Shown here: positions 42,664-51,496 of the stretch, in pieces
Layout of the letters: the number at the start of each line of letters is the position of its first letter
Position numbering within the stretch: the first letter of the stretch is position 1
Origin: Candidatus Nanopelagicales bacterium
GTDB taxonomy: Bacteria > Actinomycetota > Actinomycetes > S36-B12
Direction of reading: 5' to 3'
Length of the DNA stretch: 64,000 nucleotides
Assembly: GCA_018402075.1 (NCBI GenBank)
Contig: JAGYJP010000003.1
Span: 186,001-250,000 of the forward strand
Notes under the pieces: model-generated
What the model saw: the letters and a program-made list of their open reading frames with translations, nothing else
Told to the model about the DNA's origin: nothing
Database searches by the model: none
Program-made: the position numbers and the translations under genes

Positions 42664-43558
42664 TTTTGACCCCGATCTTCCACAAAATCCGGAGTCATTG
42701 ATCCCTGAAGATCACCCATTTGTTCGTGATGCCCTGGGTTCCTATTCCCAATTTCTCGATGCCGAGCCGATTACCCCTATGCCTGAAGGGGTCTGGGAGC
42801 AGATCCAGACCGCCCTGTCCCTGGAATCCGCCCATGAAGTCACGGATCTGGCCGATCGCCGGCAACGCCGTTTGGGTACCAAGTGGGTCGGCGGGTTGGT
42901 TGCTGCCAGTGTCACCTTGTTGGCTGTCGGTATTGGCGCCAATATTTTGACCACCGACCAGGGCTCAGATTCGGGCACGGTCATGGCAGATGCACCGGCT
43001 AACTCTGAACCCGGATCCGAGACCAGAGCTGAAACAGTTGCCGAGACAATTGCTGAGACAGCACCCCAGGTTGTCCAAGCCGGTTTTGTTCCCCCCGCTG
43101 TGGCGGTTACCTCCAGTGGCGCTGACTACAGTCCGCAGAATTTGACCCAGACGGTTACCCGTGCCCTCAATAAAGTGGGGGTGAAGTCACCTATTGATTA
43201 CTTCCGGGTTCCCGTACAAAAAATGTCCATGAGTGCCCCCAGCGGCATGATGCAAAGTGAGTCCACTTTGCGCGATTGCATCACGGAGCTGACCAAGTCA
43301 GAGACTTCACAGGCCTTGCTCGTGGATCAAGGAACCTACATGGGCAAAGAGGCTGGAATCGTGATTATTCCTTTTGCCATGGTCAAAGGAATGGATTCAG
43401 TTCCTGCCAATGGCGAGCGTTTTGCTGTCGGTCAGGCAATCTTGGATAGTGACAGATATTTGAGCTTCCTCGATATTTGGGTGGTCGGGCCGGGTTGCGG
43501 CACCGTTCCCTTCGATGTGTACTCCCACATCACGTATTCATTGAATTCATTGAACTAA
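42650..43558 (+). CDS. Membrane anti-sigma factor (RsmA-like)
   Basis: 302 residues. An N-terminal cytoplasmic part (about 1-80) with EGVWEQIQTALSLESA would bind the sigma factor. One membrane helix (about 86-104, GGLVAASVTLLAVGIGANIL) follows, then an external domain (about 105-302) with a TE-rich linker. A perfect AGGAGG lies before ATG 42650, and the 14-bp overlap with sigM indicates coupled synthesis. No zinc-binding HxxxCxxC motif is present, so it is not a ZAS-type redox anti-sigma. Confidence 0.82.
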   Translation: MATNNFDPDLPQNPESLIPEDHPFVRDALGSYSQFLDAEPITPMPEGVWEQIQTALSLESAHEVTDLADRRQRRLGTKWVGGLVAASVTLLAVGIGANILTTDQGSDSGTVMADAPANSEPGSETRAETVAETIAETAPQVVQAGFVPPAVAVTSSGADYSPQNLTQTVTRALNKVGVKSPIDYFRVPVQKMSMSAPSGMMQSESTLRDCITELTKSETSQALLVDQGTYMGKEAGIVIIPFAMVKGMDSVPANGERFAVGQAILDSDRYLSFLDIWVVGPGCGTVPFDVYSHITYSLNSLN

Positions 43559-43687
43559 TTTTCATAGAACTAATTCCCAGCAATCAGGCCCTCTGAAACA
43601 CCTACTGCAGGCGCGTAGACTGGGTGTACACGAAATCAATCAACCTCGGCGGAGCCTTGGTGCGTCAAGTGAAAGTTGTGATCCACT
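43559..43687 (+). promoter_or_regulatory. Promoter region of trxB
   Basis: CTGAAA (43593-43598) and TAGACT (43616-43621) are spaced 17 bp like -35 and -10 elements, leaving a 60-nt leader before GTG 43688. The direct repeat GAACTAATT occurs twice at the left edge. No riboswitch fold was recognised. Confidence 0.4.
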
Positions 43688-44620
43688 GTGAGTGATATCC
43701 GTAACGTAATAATCATTGGTTCAGGTCCTGCTGGTTACACGGCCGCGGTGTACGCCGCCCGTGCGCAACTGCATCCCCTTGTTTTTGAAGGTGCGGTAAC
43801 CGCCGGTGGCGCGCTAATGAACACCACCGAGGTAGAAAACTTCCCCGGATTCGAAGAAGGAATCATGGGTCCACAACTGATGGAAAACATGCGGGCTCAA
43901 GCCGTGCGTTTCGGCGCAGAGATTGTGACCGACGACGTCACCGCTATTAAGGCTCATGGAGACATTAAGTCGGTGACCGACGGTGCCGGCAATGTGCATC
44001 AAGCACGCGCTTTGATTCTTGCCACCGGTTCGGGTTACCGTGAACTGGGGTTACCCGATGAAAAAAGGCTCAGTGGTCACGGTGTTTCGTGGTGCGCAAC
44101 CTGCGATGGTTTCTTTTTCCGTGATCAAGATATTGCTGTTGTGGGTGGAGGTGACTCTGCACTTGAAGAAGCCACCTTCTTGACCCGATTTGCCAGGACC
44201 GTCACTTTGATTCACCGTCGCGATGAACTCCGTGGGAGCAAAATCATGCAGGAACGCGCCCTCACCAATGACAAAATAAAGATTGCCTGGAATAGCGAAG
44301 TTGCAGCAATTCATGGTGGTGACAAGTTGACCGGTATCACTTTGCGCGACACGGTGACAGGTGAAGAACGGGAACTTGCCATCACAGGTCTGTTCATAGC
44401 CATCGGGCACGATCCTCGCTCCGAGCTTCTGCACGGTCAGGTCGACCTCAATGCCGAGGGCTATGTCACGGTTGAATCCCCCTCCACCAAAACCTCTGTC
44501 GAAGGCGTTTTTGCCTGCGGTGATCTGGTTGATCACACCTACCGCCAAGCAATCACGGCCGCGGGCACCGGCTGCTCGGCGGCACTGGATGCTGAGCGTT
44601 TCCTCTCTCACTCGGAGTAA
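43688..44620 (+). CDS. trxB: Thioredoxin reductase
   Basis: 310 residues, standard length. FAD-binding [16 protein letters not shown] (about 10-25), redox-active [10 protein letters not shown] (Cys-x-x-Cys) and NADPH-binding [15 protein letters not shown] are all present, with the terminal FAD motif [20 protein letters not shown]. It reduces thioredoxin with NADPH. It lies 79 bp upstream of trxA, and both follow sigM, consistent with control by SigM in related genera. Confidence 0.97.
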   Translation: MSDIRNVIIIGSGPAGYTAAVYAARAQLHPLVFEGAVTAGGALMNTTEVENFPGFEEGIMGPQLMENMRAQAVRFGAEIVTDDVTAIKAHGDIKSVTDGAGNVHQARALILATGSGYRELGLPDEKRLSGHGVSWCATCDGFFFRDQDIAVVGGGDSALEEATFLTRFARTVTLIHRRDELRGSKIMQERALTNDKIKIAWNSEVAAIHGGDKLTGITLRDTVTGEERELAITGLFIAIGHDPRSELLHGQVDLNAEGYVTVESPSTKTSVEGVFACGDLVDHTYRQAITAAGTGCSAALDAERFLSHSE

Positions 44621-44699
44621 TAACCCCCGTAATCCTGACCATTGAACGTTTTATTCACCCGTTCGACTAAGTTAGGCCCTGACTTTAAAGGAGTATTTC

Positions 44700-45020
44700 A
44701 TGGGAGAAATAAAAGTAGTTACCGACGCTAATTTCGCTGAGGAAGTCCTCATGAGCGATAAACCCGTACTTGTTGATTTCTGGGCCGAGTGGTGTGGCCC
44801 CTGTAAAAAAATCGGCCCGATTCTCCAAGAAATAGCGGCCGAACAAGACTCATTGATTATTGCCAAAATGAATGTGGATGAGAACCCATCTACCCCAGGG
44901 TCGTACGGCATTACATCCATTCCGACTCTGAATGTGTATCAGGGCGGCCAAATTGTGAAGACAATTATTGGCGCCAAGCCCAAGGCTGCTCTGGTCGCTG
45001 ACTTACAGCCGTATCTGTAG
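44700..45020 (+). CDS. trxA: Thioredoxin
   Basis: 106 residues with the active site FWAEWCGPCKKIGP and the cis-proline region GITSIPTLNVYQGG. A strong AAAGGAG is placed 7 nt before ATG 44700. It is the electron carrier partner of trxB directly upstream. The gene is followed 15 bp later by the CwlM-like gene, probably in the same transcript. Confidence 0.97.
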   Translation: MGEIKVVTDANFAEEVLMSDKPVLVDFWAEWCGPCKKIGPILQEIAAEQDSLIIAKMNVDENPSTPGSYGITSIPTLNVYQGGQIVKTIIGAKPKAALVADLQPYL

Positions 45021-45035
45021 GCGTGTAGGTACTGG

Positions 45036-46079
45036 ATGCTCCGCCTTGGTTCCACCGGGGCGGCCGTAGCGGAGGTTCGCGCACGGCTCGCGCACCTCGG
45101 TTTATTGAATAATTCCGTCTACGAAACCGTCAATGTTTATGACAACGATGTTGATCAAGCCGTGCGGATTTTTCAACAAGAACGCGGCATCACCGTCGAT
45201 GGCATTGTTGGGCCAGAAACTTTTCGTCGACTAGATGAGGCACGCTGGCAATTAGGCGACCGGGTGTTGTCTTTCACCGCAGGGCATCTAATGATCGGCG
45301 ATGACGTCACCGAACTTCAACGCAAACTCAATGAATTGGGGTTTAATGCGGGTCGCCCCGACGGAATCTTTGGACCCGCAACAGATACAGCACTGCGTGA
45401 GTTCCAACGTGGGGTCGGAGTGAGTGCGGACGGAATTTGCGGTCTCGATACGTTGCGCTCATTTGATCGACTCTCGCGTTCAGTAATTGGTGGGGATTCC
45501 GGAGCTTTGCGCGAGCAGGCGCATATCAGTTCCTTACAAACAGGGATAGCCGACAAAGTTGTTGTTATTGATCCGGGTGACTTCGCGTATCCGGAATTAA
45601 CTCATGCAATTGCAACACGGGTGGAAGGACGCTTGGCGGCCCTGGGTACTCAAGTGATTCTGACACGACCGGCTACCCCGATCGCTCCGGGTACACCCGC
45701 ACAACGTGCGGCCTTTGCCAACGACGTCACCGCTGATCTTGTTGTCTCCCTGCATGTCGACCAATCGGATAGTCCCAAACCCAATGGCATTGCGGTGTTT
45801 TATTTTGGAAACCCCATCGGTGGAAATCATTCAATTGCAGGTAAACAGTTGGCAGAGTTGATTTCCGATGAACTTATTCGCCGCACCGATCGAAAAGATT
45901 GCCGCACACATCCGCGCACCTGGGATCTATTGAGGTTGACCACAATGCCGGCGGTTCGAGTGGATCTTGGTTACATGTCTAATGTCGATGACTCTAAGAG
46001 ATTGAGCTCCGAGGCCTTCCACGACGCAATCGCCCAAGGGATTGCAGCTGCCATTACTGCCTTTTGTTCACCCCGGTAG
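45036..46079 (+). CDS. cwlM: CwlM-like protein: two peptidoglycan-binding repeats plus degenerate amidase_3 domain
   Basis: 347 residues without a signal peptide, so cytoplasmic. Two PG_binding_1 repeats (about 3-65 and 80-145) contain RIFQQERGITVDGIVGPET and EFQRGVGVSADGICG. The amidase_3 domain (about 168-345) has VVIDPGDFAYPEL where the zinc His of DPGHGG is Asp, while SLHVDQ keeps the third ligand; the usual catalytic Glu position reads RVDLGYMSN (Asp). Position after trxA identifies the CwlM orthologue, which in mycobacteria is a phosphorylated activator of MurA rather than an amidase. A regulatory role is inferred. Confidence 0.85.
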   Translation: MLRLGSTGAAVAEVRARLAHLGLLNNSVYETVNVYDNDVDQAVRIFQQERGITVDGIVGPETFRRLDEARWQLGDRVLSFTAGHLMIGDDVTELQRKLNELGFNAGRPDGIFGPATDTALREFQRGVGVSADGICGLDTLRSFDRLSRSVIGGDSGALREQAHISSLQTGIADKVVVIDPGDFAYPELTHAIATRVEGRLAALGTQVILTRPATPIAPGTPAQRAAFANDVTADLVVSLHVDQSDSPKPNGIAVFYFGNPIGGNHSIAGKQLAELISDELIRRTDRKDCRTHPRTWDLLRLTTMPAVRVDLGYMSNVDDSKRLSSEAFHDAIAQGIAAAITAFCSPR

Positions 46080-46155
46080 GCCACAGCAACCGCACGAGGA
46101 AACCCACGCCCACTCCGAGGGCAATAAGCCCTGCGGCCCGAAGAAATGGTTTCAT
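46054..46155 (-). CDS. Possible single-pass membrane microprotein (33 residues)
   Basis: The minus strand encodes MKPFLRAAGLIALGVGVGFL followed by VRLLWPTGVNKRQ: a basic N-terminus, one hydrophobic helix (about 7-24) and a basic end, i.e. a well-formed small membrane protein. It overlaps the last 26 bp of cwlM and otherwise fills the cwlM-aminotransferase gap. No strong ribosome site is seen. It may be a chance frame. Confidence 0.35.
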   Translation of the reverse strand: MKPFLRAAGLIALGVGVGFLVRLLWPTGVNKRQ

Positions 46156-46204
46156 AAGGGAAGGTTACCTGTTCAACCGATTTGATGGTTACTACGCTTA
46201 TTCC

Positions 46205-47500
46205 ATGTCTGAACAGGTGGGATCGCGCCTTGATCCCTGGGTGGAGTCTTATGCCCAGCGTGCCCAAGGTCTCACCGCTTCAGCAATCCGCGCCCTCTTT
46301 GCAGTAGCTTCGCGTCCAGAGGTTGTCTCACTTGCTGGTGGGATGCCATATGTCAATGCTTTAGATGCTGACCAGTTCGCAGACATCACCGCGCGGGTAA
46401 TTCGGGAGCAGGGCACCACCGCCTTGCAATATGGATCGGGCCAAGGTGACCAGAAATTAAGGGAACAGATTCTGGACATCACTTCATTGGTGGGTGTGCA
46501 TTCACACCCCGACGACATTGTTGTGACTGCGGGTTCACAGATGGGCTTAGATCTTGTCACCAAAATCTTCTGTGATCCAGGGGATACCGTTCTTGTGGAG
46601 TCCCCTTCCTATGTTGGTGCGCTCGGAGTCTTTCGTTCCTATCAATGCAATGTTGTGCATGTCGCCATGGACGAATTCGGTCTGAACCCTGAATCACTGC
46701 GTTCTGCATTGAGAGAACATAAGAGAGTCAAATTCATTTACACAATTCCGTCCTTTCATAATCCTGCCGGCCTAACTCAATCACAACAAAGACGTGAAGA
46801 AATCCTTGCAATTGCTCAGGAATTCGGGGTTCCTATTCTTGAAGATGATCCTTATGGGTTACTCGGTTTTGAAGGTTCGCCACCACAAGCTATTCGCGCA
46901 CTAGATGACCAGAACGTGATTTATCTTGGTTCGTTTTCCAAAACAATTGCATCAGGGTTACGCCTGGGATGGGTGATTGCACCCCATGGTGTTCGAGAAA
47001 AAGTTGTGTTGGCTGCGGAGGCGGCAACTCTGTGTCCAAGTAATTTCGTACAACTCACTATTTCTCGCTACCTTGCCGAGCAACCATGGCAGCAACAGAT
47101 AAAAGTGTTCCAAGAGTTGTATCGCGAACGGCGAGATGCTCTTTTAGATTCACTCCAAGCACTCATGCCCTCTGATACAACCTGGACAATCCCCGAAGGT
47201 GGTTTCTATTCATGGGTCACCCTTCCAGAGGGTCTCGATGCCACCACTATGTTGCCGCGAGCAGTGGCCGAGTTGGTGGCATATGTTCCCGGCACCGGTT
47301 TTTATGCCGATGGTCAGGGAGCGCGAAATCTTCGATTGTCCTATTGCTATCCCGATCCAGAACGAATCCGTGAGGGAGTGAGGCGATTATCCACCGTTGT
47401 GGAGGCTGAAATCGAATTGGTGAACACATTTGGTCCTGTTTCTGCCACCAACTCTTCCCACGACAGTCCGGCCTTCACGCCTCGAACTGACATCACCTAG
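46205..47500 (+). CDS. Fold-type I PLP aminotransferase (2-aminoadipate/MocR-type, no HTH)
   Basis: 431 residues from ATG 46205; the longer frame starts inside cwlM. Features are VVSLAGGMPYVNALDADQFA, YGSGQGDQKLREQI, FIYTIPSFHNPAGL and the PLP lysine in YLGSFSKTIASGLRLGW. The family covers LysN/2-aminoadipate and related aminotransferases. The same gene type lies between cwlM and parB in other actinobacteria. Ten bp separate it from the ATP-grasp gene, so co-transcription is likely. Substrate unknown. Confidence 0.86.
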   Translation: MSEQVGSRLDPWVESYAQRAQGLTASAIRALFAVASRPEVVSLAGGMPYVNALDADQFADITARVIREQGTTALQYGSGQGDQKLREQILDITSLVGVHSHPDDIVVTAGSQMGLDLVTKIFCDPGDTVLVESPSYVGALGVFRSYQCNVVHVAMDEFGLNPESLRSALREHKRVKFIYTIPSFHNPAGLTQSQQRREEILAIAQEFGVPILEDDPYGLLGFEGSPPQAIRALDDQNVIYLGSFSKTIASGLRLGWVIAPHGVREKVVLAAEAATLCPSNFVQLTISRYLAEQPWQQQIKVFQELYRERRDALLDSLQALMPSDTTWTIPEGGFYSWVTLPEGLDATTMLPRAVAELVAYVPGTGFYADGQGARNLRLSYCYPDPERIREGVRRLSTVVEAEIELVNTFGPVSATNSSHDSPAFTPRTDIT

Positions 47501-47510
47501 GGAGATTGGC

Positions 47511-48446
47511 GTGCATATTGTGGTGCTGTCCGGGGGTTTATCCCCGGAACGTGATGTTTCCCTGCGTTCAGGGCGCCGGTTAGCCGAAGCATTGCGGACC
47601 AGCATGCCGCAGACCGAGATCACCGAGTCAGATCTCACCGAGGAAACTCTCAGCGTCGTGGAATCGACTCGTCCTGATTGTGTAATACCTATGATCCATG
47701 GTTCGGTTGGCGAAGATGGCTCATTGCGCAGTGTTCTTGAGGCACTCGGTATTCCATTTGTTGGTTCCGGTGCCCAGTCTTCGCGTATCGCTTTTGATAA
47801 AGGTGTGGCATCCACCCTTCTTCCCCAAGAAAATATTCCTCGTTTTGTTGCGTTACCCCAGAGCTTCTTTAAAGAGATGGGCGCACAATCGGTGATCGCG
47901 GCAATCATTGCGGATTTGGGATTACCATTAATAGTGAAACCGCTAACCGGCGGATCAGCGCTGGGTGTGACCAAATGTGTCACAGAGTCGGACGTACCCA
48001 CGGCACTTGTTACCGCCTTCGGTTACTCCGACACTGTCATGATTCAGCAAGCGGTCAGTGGTGTGGAACTAGCACTCACCGTAATTGATCGCCAGGGGTC
48101 ACCCGAAGCACTTCCTCCGGTAGAGATTGTCCCCGTCAGTGGTGTGTACAACTATGACGCTCGATACACGGCCGGAGCAACAGAGTTTTTTGTCCCCGCC
48201 CGCTTGAATCCTGCCATGGAAAAGAAGGTGAAAGACTTTGCATTAACGGTGCATACAACTTTACATCTTCGCGATATTTCTCGCACCGATGTCATTGTTG
48301 ATTCACATGACAATGTGTGGTTCTTAGAAGTCAATGTTGCACCCGGTATGACTGAAACTTCCCTTGTGCCGCAAGCACTTTCCGCTGCCAACCTCGATGT
48401 GGGAAGTGTGTTTGCTGAACTCGTGCGCGAAGCTATTCGCCGGTGA
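47511..48446 (+). CDS. D-alanine-D-alanine ligase-like ATP-grasp enzyme
   Basis: 311 residues from GTG 47511, which has GGGAG 7 nt upstream. Motifs of the Ddl family: VVLSGGLSPERDVSLRSGR, MIHGSVGEDGSLRSVLEALG, LIVKPLTGGSALGVTK and NVWFLEVNVAPGMTETSLVP. It may be the essential Ddl or a second, accessory ligase; the whole genome would be needed to decide. It completes a wall-precursor group with cwlM and murJ. The stop converges with parB with a 14-bp overlap. Confidence 0.86.
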   Translation: MHIVVLSGGLSPERDVSLRSGRRLAEALRTSMPQTEITESDLTEETLSVVESTRPDCVIPMIHGSVGEDGSLRSVLEALGIPFVGSGAQSSRIAFDKGVASTLLPQENIPRFVALPQSFFKEMGAQSVIAAIIADLGLPLIVKPLTGGSALGVTKCVTESDVPTALVTAFGYSDTVMIQQAVSGVELALTVIDRQGSPEALPPVEIVPVSGVYNYDARYTAGATEFFVPARLNPAMEKKVKDFALTVHTTLHLRDISRTDVIVDSHDNVWFLEVNVAPGMTETSLVPQALSAANLDVGSVFAELVREAIRR

Positions 48447-49353
48447 TTATTTGAGTGATTCTTCGCGCGTCCGCGATATCAGCGGCTTCAATCACAATCT
48501 TTCCGTGGGCACCAGATTTCGAGAATCCTTCCACCGTGATGGTCGTATCGAGTGAATCAGATAGCGACTCAGTCATAACGCGAACTGCTTCCTCTAACGC
48601 TTCAGGGCGTGACTTTCTTTTACGGTCAATCTTTTTGCGAGGTTTTCCATCAACGGCACCCAGTGCAATAAGTTCTTCGACACTCCGAACACTCAAGCCC
48701 TCGGCAACAATTTTCTTTGCCATTACTTCCATAGAATCTGGATCGGATAACGCAAGCAGTGCCCGAGCATGCCCCGCACTTAGAACTCCCGCAGCCACCC
48801 GGCTCTGTACGGGCGCCGGGAGTTTGAGCAACCGAAGGGTGTTACTGACCTGCGGGCGTGAACGGCCAATGCGTGCTGCTAATTCATCTTGAGTGCATCC
48901 AAAGTCGGTAAGCATTTGCGAATACGCCGCAGCTTCTTCTAGTGCATTCAAATTAGAGCGATGTAGATTTTCTAATAATGCATCACGCAACATATTTGCA
49001 TCTTCAGTGTTCCGAATGATTGAAGGAATCTCTGTCATTCCTGCAAGCGCACTGGCACGCAATCGGCGTTCACCCGCAACAAGTTCAAAGTTCCCATTGC
49101 TCAAGGGACGAACAACAATCGGTTGCAATAATCCAATTGTGGAAATGGAGAACACTAGTTCTTGGAGCGCATCTTCATCAAAAACCGAACGTGGTTGCTG
49201 TGGATTGGCCTTAATCGATTGAATTGGAAGTTCTTGGTACCCCACAATGGCCCGGGAATTGTCTTGGGTGTTGGTGGGCACCGGATCATCCGTTGGTCCG
49301 GTGGGAATAAGTGCTCCGAGGCCCCTACCTAAACCGCGTTTGGGTGTGGCCAT
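48433..49353 (-). CDS. parB: Chromosome partitioning protein ParB
   Basis: 306 residues. The CTPase/ParB N-terminal domain (about 38-130) has KANPQQPRSVFDEDALQELV, VVRPLSNGNFELVAGERRLR (GERRxRA) and LRDALLENLHRSNLNALEEA. The HTH CTQDELAARIGRSRPQVSNT reads parS, and the C-terminus dimerises. AAGGAG precedes ATG 49353, and two DnaA boxes lie directly upstream. It loads on parS near oriC and recruits SMC and ParA. Confidence 0.96.
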   Translation of the reverse strand: MATPKRGLGRGLGALIPTGPTDDPVPTNTQDNSRAIVGYQELPIQSIKANPQQPRSVFDEDALQELVFSISTIGLLQPIVVRPLSNGNFELVAGERRLRASALAGMTEIPSIIRNTEDANMLRDALLENLHRSNLNALEEAAAYSQMLTDFGCTQDELAARIGRSRPQVSNTLRLLKLPAPVQSRVAAGVLSAGHARALLALSDPDSMEVMAKKIVAEGLSVRSVEELIALGAVDGKPRKKIDRKRKSRPEALEEAVRVMTESLSDSLDTTITVEGFSKSGAHGKIVIEAADIADARRITQIITGE

Positions 49354-49370
49354 GTCAGCACTCCTTCTTT

Positions 49371-49391
49371 TTGTGGATAACTTGTGGATAA
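49371..49391 (-). promoter_or_regulatory. Tandem pair of perfect DnaA boxes upstream of parB
   Basis: TTATCCACA is present twice on the minus strand (49372-49380 and 49383-49391), 11 bp apart, i.e. about one helical turn. The pair lies 18-38 bp upstream of the parB start, just before its AAGGAG site, in the 48-bp parA-parB gap. Confidence 0.75.
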
Positions 49392-49401
49392 ATGTTTTTA
49401 T

Positions 49402-50193
49402 TTATAGGTTGATGGACTGCTGTGGTGTGAGTGCATGGAGTTGTTCGGCAGCCTCCCGGTAGGCAATTGCCCCCGAAGAAGTCGGGTCATAGGTGAGCAC
49501 GGTCTGGCCATAGGAAGGTGCCTCCGAGACCCGGACACTTCTGGGGATAATAGTTTCCAAAACAGTCGCGCCGAAGTGGGCGCGAACTTCATCGGCCACC
49601 TGGCTCGCCAGCCTGGTTCGGCCGTCATACATGGTTAAAATGATTGCGGAAACACTGAGTGAGGGATTGAGGTGTTCGGTCACCATGCCCACACTCTTGA
49701 GTAATTGGGATAGCCCCTCAAGGGCGTAATACTCACATTGGATGGGCAGCAGCACCTCACGGGCCGCCACCAAGCCGTTGAGTGTCAATAATCCCAAGCT
49801 CGGCGGGCAATCCAGAATCACATAATCGAAGCGCGTCAGGGCTAAAAGTTGTTCCAGGGCCTTACTTAGCCGGTATTCCCTAGCAACCTGGGAGACCAAT
49901 TCAATCTCAGCTCCGGCCAGGTCAATGGTGGCCGGTGCCCCCCATAGTCCCGGGATATCGGGGCATTCCACGATTACCTCCTGAAGGGTTTTGTCCCCCA
50001 TCAAGACTTCATAGACACCGGGGGTTCCTTCATGGTGCTCAATTCCCAAGGCGGTGGTTGCATTGCCCTGTGGATCGAGATCAATAACCAGGCATTTCTT
50101 GCCGATTTGAGCAAGGGCTGCAGCAATATTCACTGTGGTTGTGGTTTTACCTACCCCACCCTTTTGATTGGCAATGGTGATAATCCGCGTCAT
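49402..50193 (-). CDS. parA: Chromosome partitioning ATPase ParA
   Basis: 263 residues from ATG 50193; GTG 50202 adds three residues. The deviant Walker A IANQKGGVGKTTTTVNIAAA, the A' motif CLVIDLDPQGNATTALG and the Walker B YVILDCPPSLGLLTLNGL are intact. It forms the ParA gradient that moves ParB-parS complexes. It lies upstream of parB on the same strand, and a variant parS is 45 bp upstream of it. Confidence 0.96.
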   Translation of the reverse strand: MTRIITIANQKGGVGKTTTTVNIAAALAQIGKKCLVIDLDPQGNATTALGIEHHEGTPGVYEVLMGDKTLQEVIVECPDIPGLWGAPATIDLAGAEIELVSQVAREYRLSKALEQLLALTRFDYVILDCPPSLGLLTLNGLVAAREVLLPIQCEYYALEGLSQLLKSVGMVTEHLNPSLSVSAIILTMYDGRTRLASQVADEVRAHFGATVLETIIPRSVRVSEAPSYGQTVLTYDPTSSGAIAYREAAEQLHALTPQQSINL

Positions 50194-50237
50194 GCGGGCC
50201 ACCCAAGGCCGGTCTTCGTTTCCAACTCCTCGTGGGA

Positions 50238-50253
50238 TGTTTCACGGGAAACA
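50238..50253. promoter_or_regulatory. parS site 1 (variant)
   Basis: TGTTTCACGGGAAACA differs from the universal parS TGTTTCACGTGAAACA at one base (T to G at position 10), so it is not a perfect palindrome. It lies between rsmG and parA, as parS does in many bacteria. Confidence 0.85.
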
Positions 50254-50337
50254 TTGGTGGGCCACCCCAATCCAGATTCTGTTATTTCCGGTTCGGGGGT
50301 AGTGGGTACGGTCACGGCGTCATTCTGCCTCATGGAG

Positions 50338-50994
50338 TCACTGCGTTCCCCGCCGGGCAAGCACCACGGTGGTTTCTGGCTCTACGACCCCTGCACCACA
50401 CGTGAGAACCTCTATGGATCTCAAATTGAACTCCTTCACGACCGCTTGGGCAGAATCTAGTTCCGTGGGGGCACTACTTCCCTTCAAGGCAACCAGTTGT
50501 CCATCGGGCTTGAGAAGGGGAATTGTCCAACCGAGGAGTCGATCCAGGGGAGCCACCGCTCTAGCGGTCACAATGTCCACTCCAGACCATTCAGGGCTGG
50601 TCATGACTTTCTCGGCCCGACCGCGCACCACGGTCACTCGGTCGGTGAGCTCGAGGGCAACTACCGCCTCGGTGAGGAAGGTGGCTCGACGTAGGAGTGG
50701 TTCCACCAGAACCATGGTGAGATCGGGGCGCACCAGCGCCCACACCAGTCCAGGTAGCCCGGCCCCCGAGCCAACATCCGCCACCAGGGAGTTTAGGGGA
50801 ATCAGATCAAGGGCTGGCTCAGCAACAACCGCGCAGTTGAGAATATGACGATCCCATAACTTGGGCACTTCCCGCGGACCCATCAGACCACGCTCAACAC
50901 CCGGCCCGGCGAGGATCTCGACGTACCTGATCAGACCTTCCTGGGCAGGTTGCATCCAGGCCGGCAAATCCCGGGATGTTTCACGGGAAACCAT
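50338..50994 (-). CDS. rsmG: 16S rRNA (guanine527-N7)-methyltransferase RsmG
   Basis: 218 residues. The SAM-binding site is LVADVGSGAGLPGLVWALVR, followed by MVLVEPLLRRATFLTEAV and DIVTARAVAPLDRLLGWTIPLLKPDGQLVALKG. The first codons MVSRETSRD are made by a parS site, so the N-terminus is dictated by a DNA-binding element. It methylates G527 in the 530 loop of 16S rRNA. It lies between jag and parA on the same strand. Confidence 0.95.
   Translation of the reverse strand: MVSRETSRDLPAWMQPAQEGLIRYVEILAGPGVERGLMGPREVPKLWDRHILNCAVVAEPALDLIPLNSLVADVGSGAGLPGLVWALVRPDLTMVLVEPLLRRATFLTEAVVALELTDRVTVVRGRAEKVMTSPEWSGVDIVTARAVAPLDRLLGWTIPLLKPDGQLVALKGSSAPTELDSAQAVVKEFNLRSIEVLTCGAGVVEPETTVVLARRGTQ
50977..50992. 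promoter_or_regulatory. parS site 2 (variant, within rsmG codons 1-6)
   Basis: TGTTTCACGGGAAACC shares with site 1 the 19-base context GGGATGTTTCACGGGAAAC, including the same T-to-G change. It overlaps the start of rsmG. Two sites 740 bp apart flank rsmG. Confidence 0.75.
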
Positions 50995-50998
50995 GACG

Positions 50999-51496
50999 TT
51001 AGGAGACTCGAATTACCACGCGTCGAGCAGGTTCATCGCCCTCTGACTCGCTGGTTAGGCCCATGGTGGCCACCATGTCGTGGACGACTTTACGTTCATA
51101 GGGGTTCATGGGCGCCATGCGAACGGGAGCGGCGGTGCGCTGAGCTTCGGCACACGCTGTCTTGGCCGCTTCCTCCAGCACCTCTTTTTGTTTGGTCCGA
51201 AAACCCGCAATATCCAACATCAACCGGGAGCGTTCACCGGTTTCCCGGGCTGCAGCCAGGCGAGAGAGTTCCTGCAGGGCCTGAAGAACATCGCCACCTT
51301 CGCCGACTAAATGTTCAAGATCCCCGGCCTCTACCTCCACAATGGAGACTCGGGCACGGCTGGCATCTACTTCAATATCGATATCGCCGTCAAGATCACA
51401 GATATCAAGAAGCCCTTCCAGGTAATCGGCGGCAACATCACCTTCCTGATCCAGAAGCTTCTTATCTGTTGTGCGTTCTTCGGTTGTCTCGGTCAC
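50999..51496 (-). CDS. jag: KH/R3H RNA-binding protein Jag (KhpB)
   Basis: 165 residues. An acidic N-terminal region (about 1-30) is followed by the KH-like domain (about 40-105; VSIVEVEAGDLEHLVGEGGD) and an R3H domain (about 105-160) with RTAAPVRMAPMNPYERKVVH. It binds RNA and in other bacteria affects cell-wall genes. A GAGGAG precedes the GTG start at 51496. It lies between yidC and rsmG as in most actinobacteria; a 7-bp hairpin at 51558-51575 separates it from yidC. Confidence 0.93.
   Translation of the reverse strand: MTETTEERTTDKKLLDQEGDVAADYLEGLLDICDLDGDIDIEVDASRARVSIVEVEAGDLEHLVGEGGDVLQALQELSRLAAARETGERSRLMLDIAGFRTKQKEVLEEAAKTACAEAQRTAAPVRMAPMNPYERKVVHDMVATMGLTSESEGDEPARRVVIRVS

Noticed and set aside
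43559..43687. Riboswitch upstream of trxB
   Set aside because: No conserved riboswitch core recognised; only a plausible promoter and short repeats.
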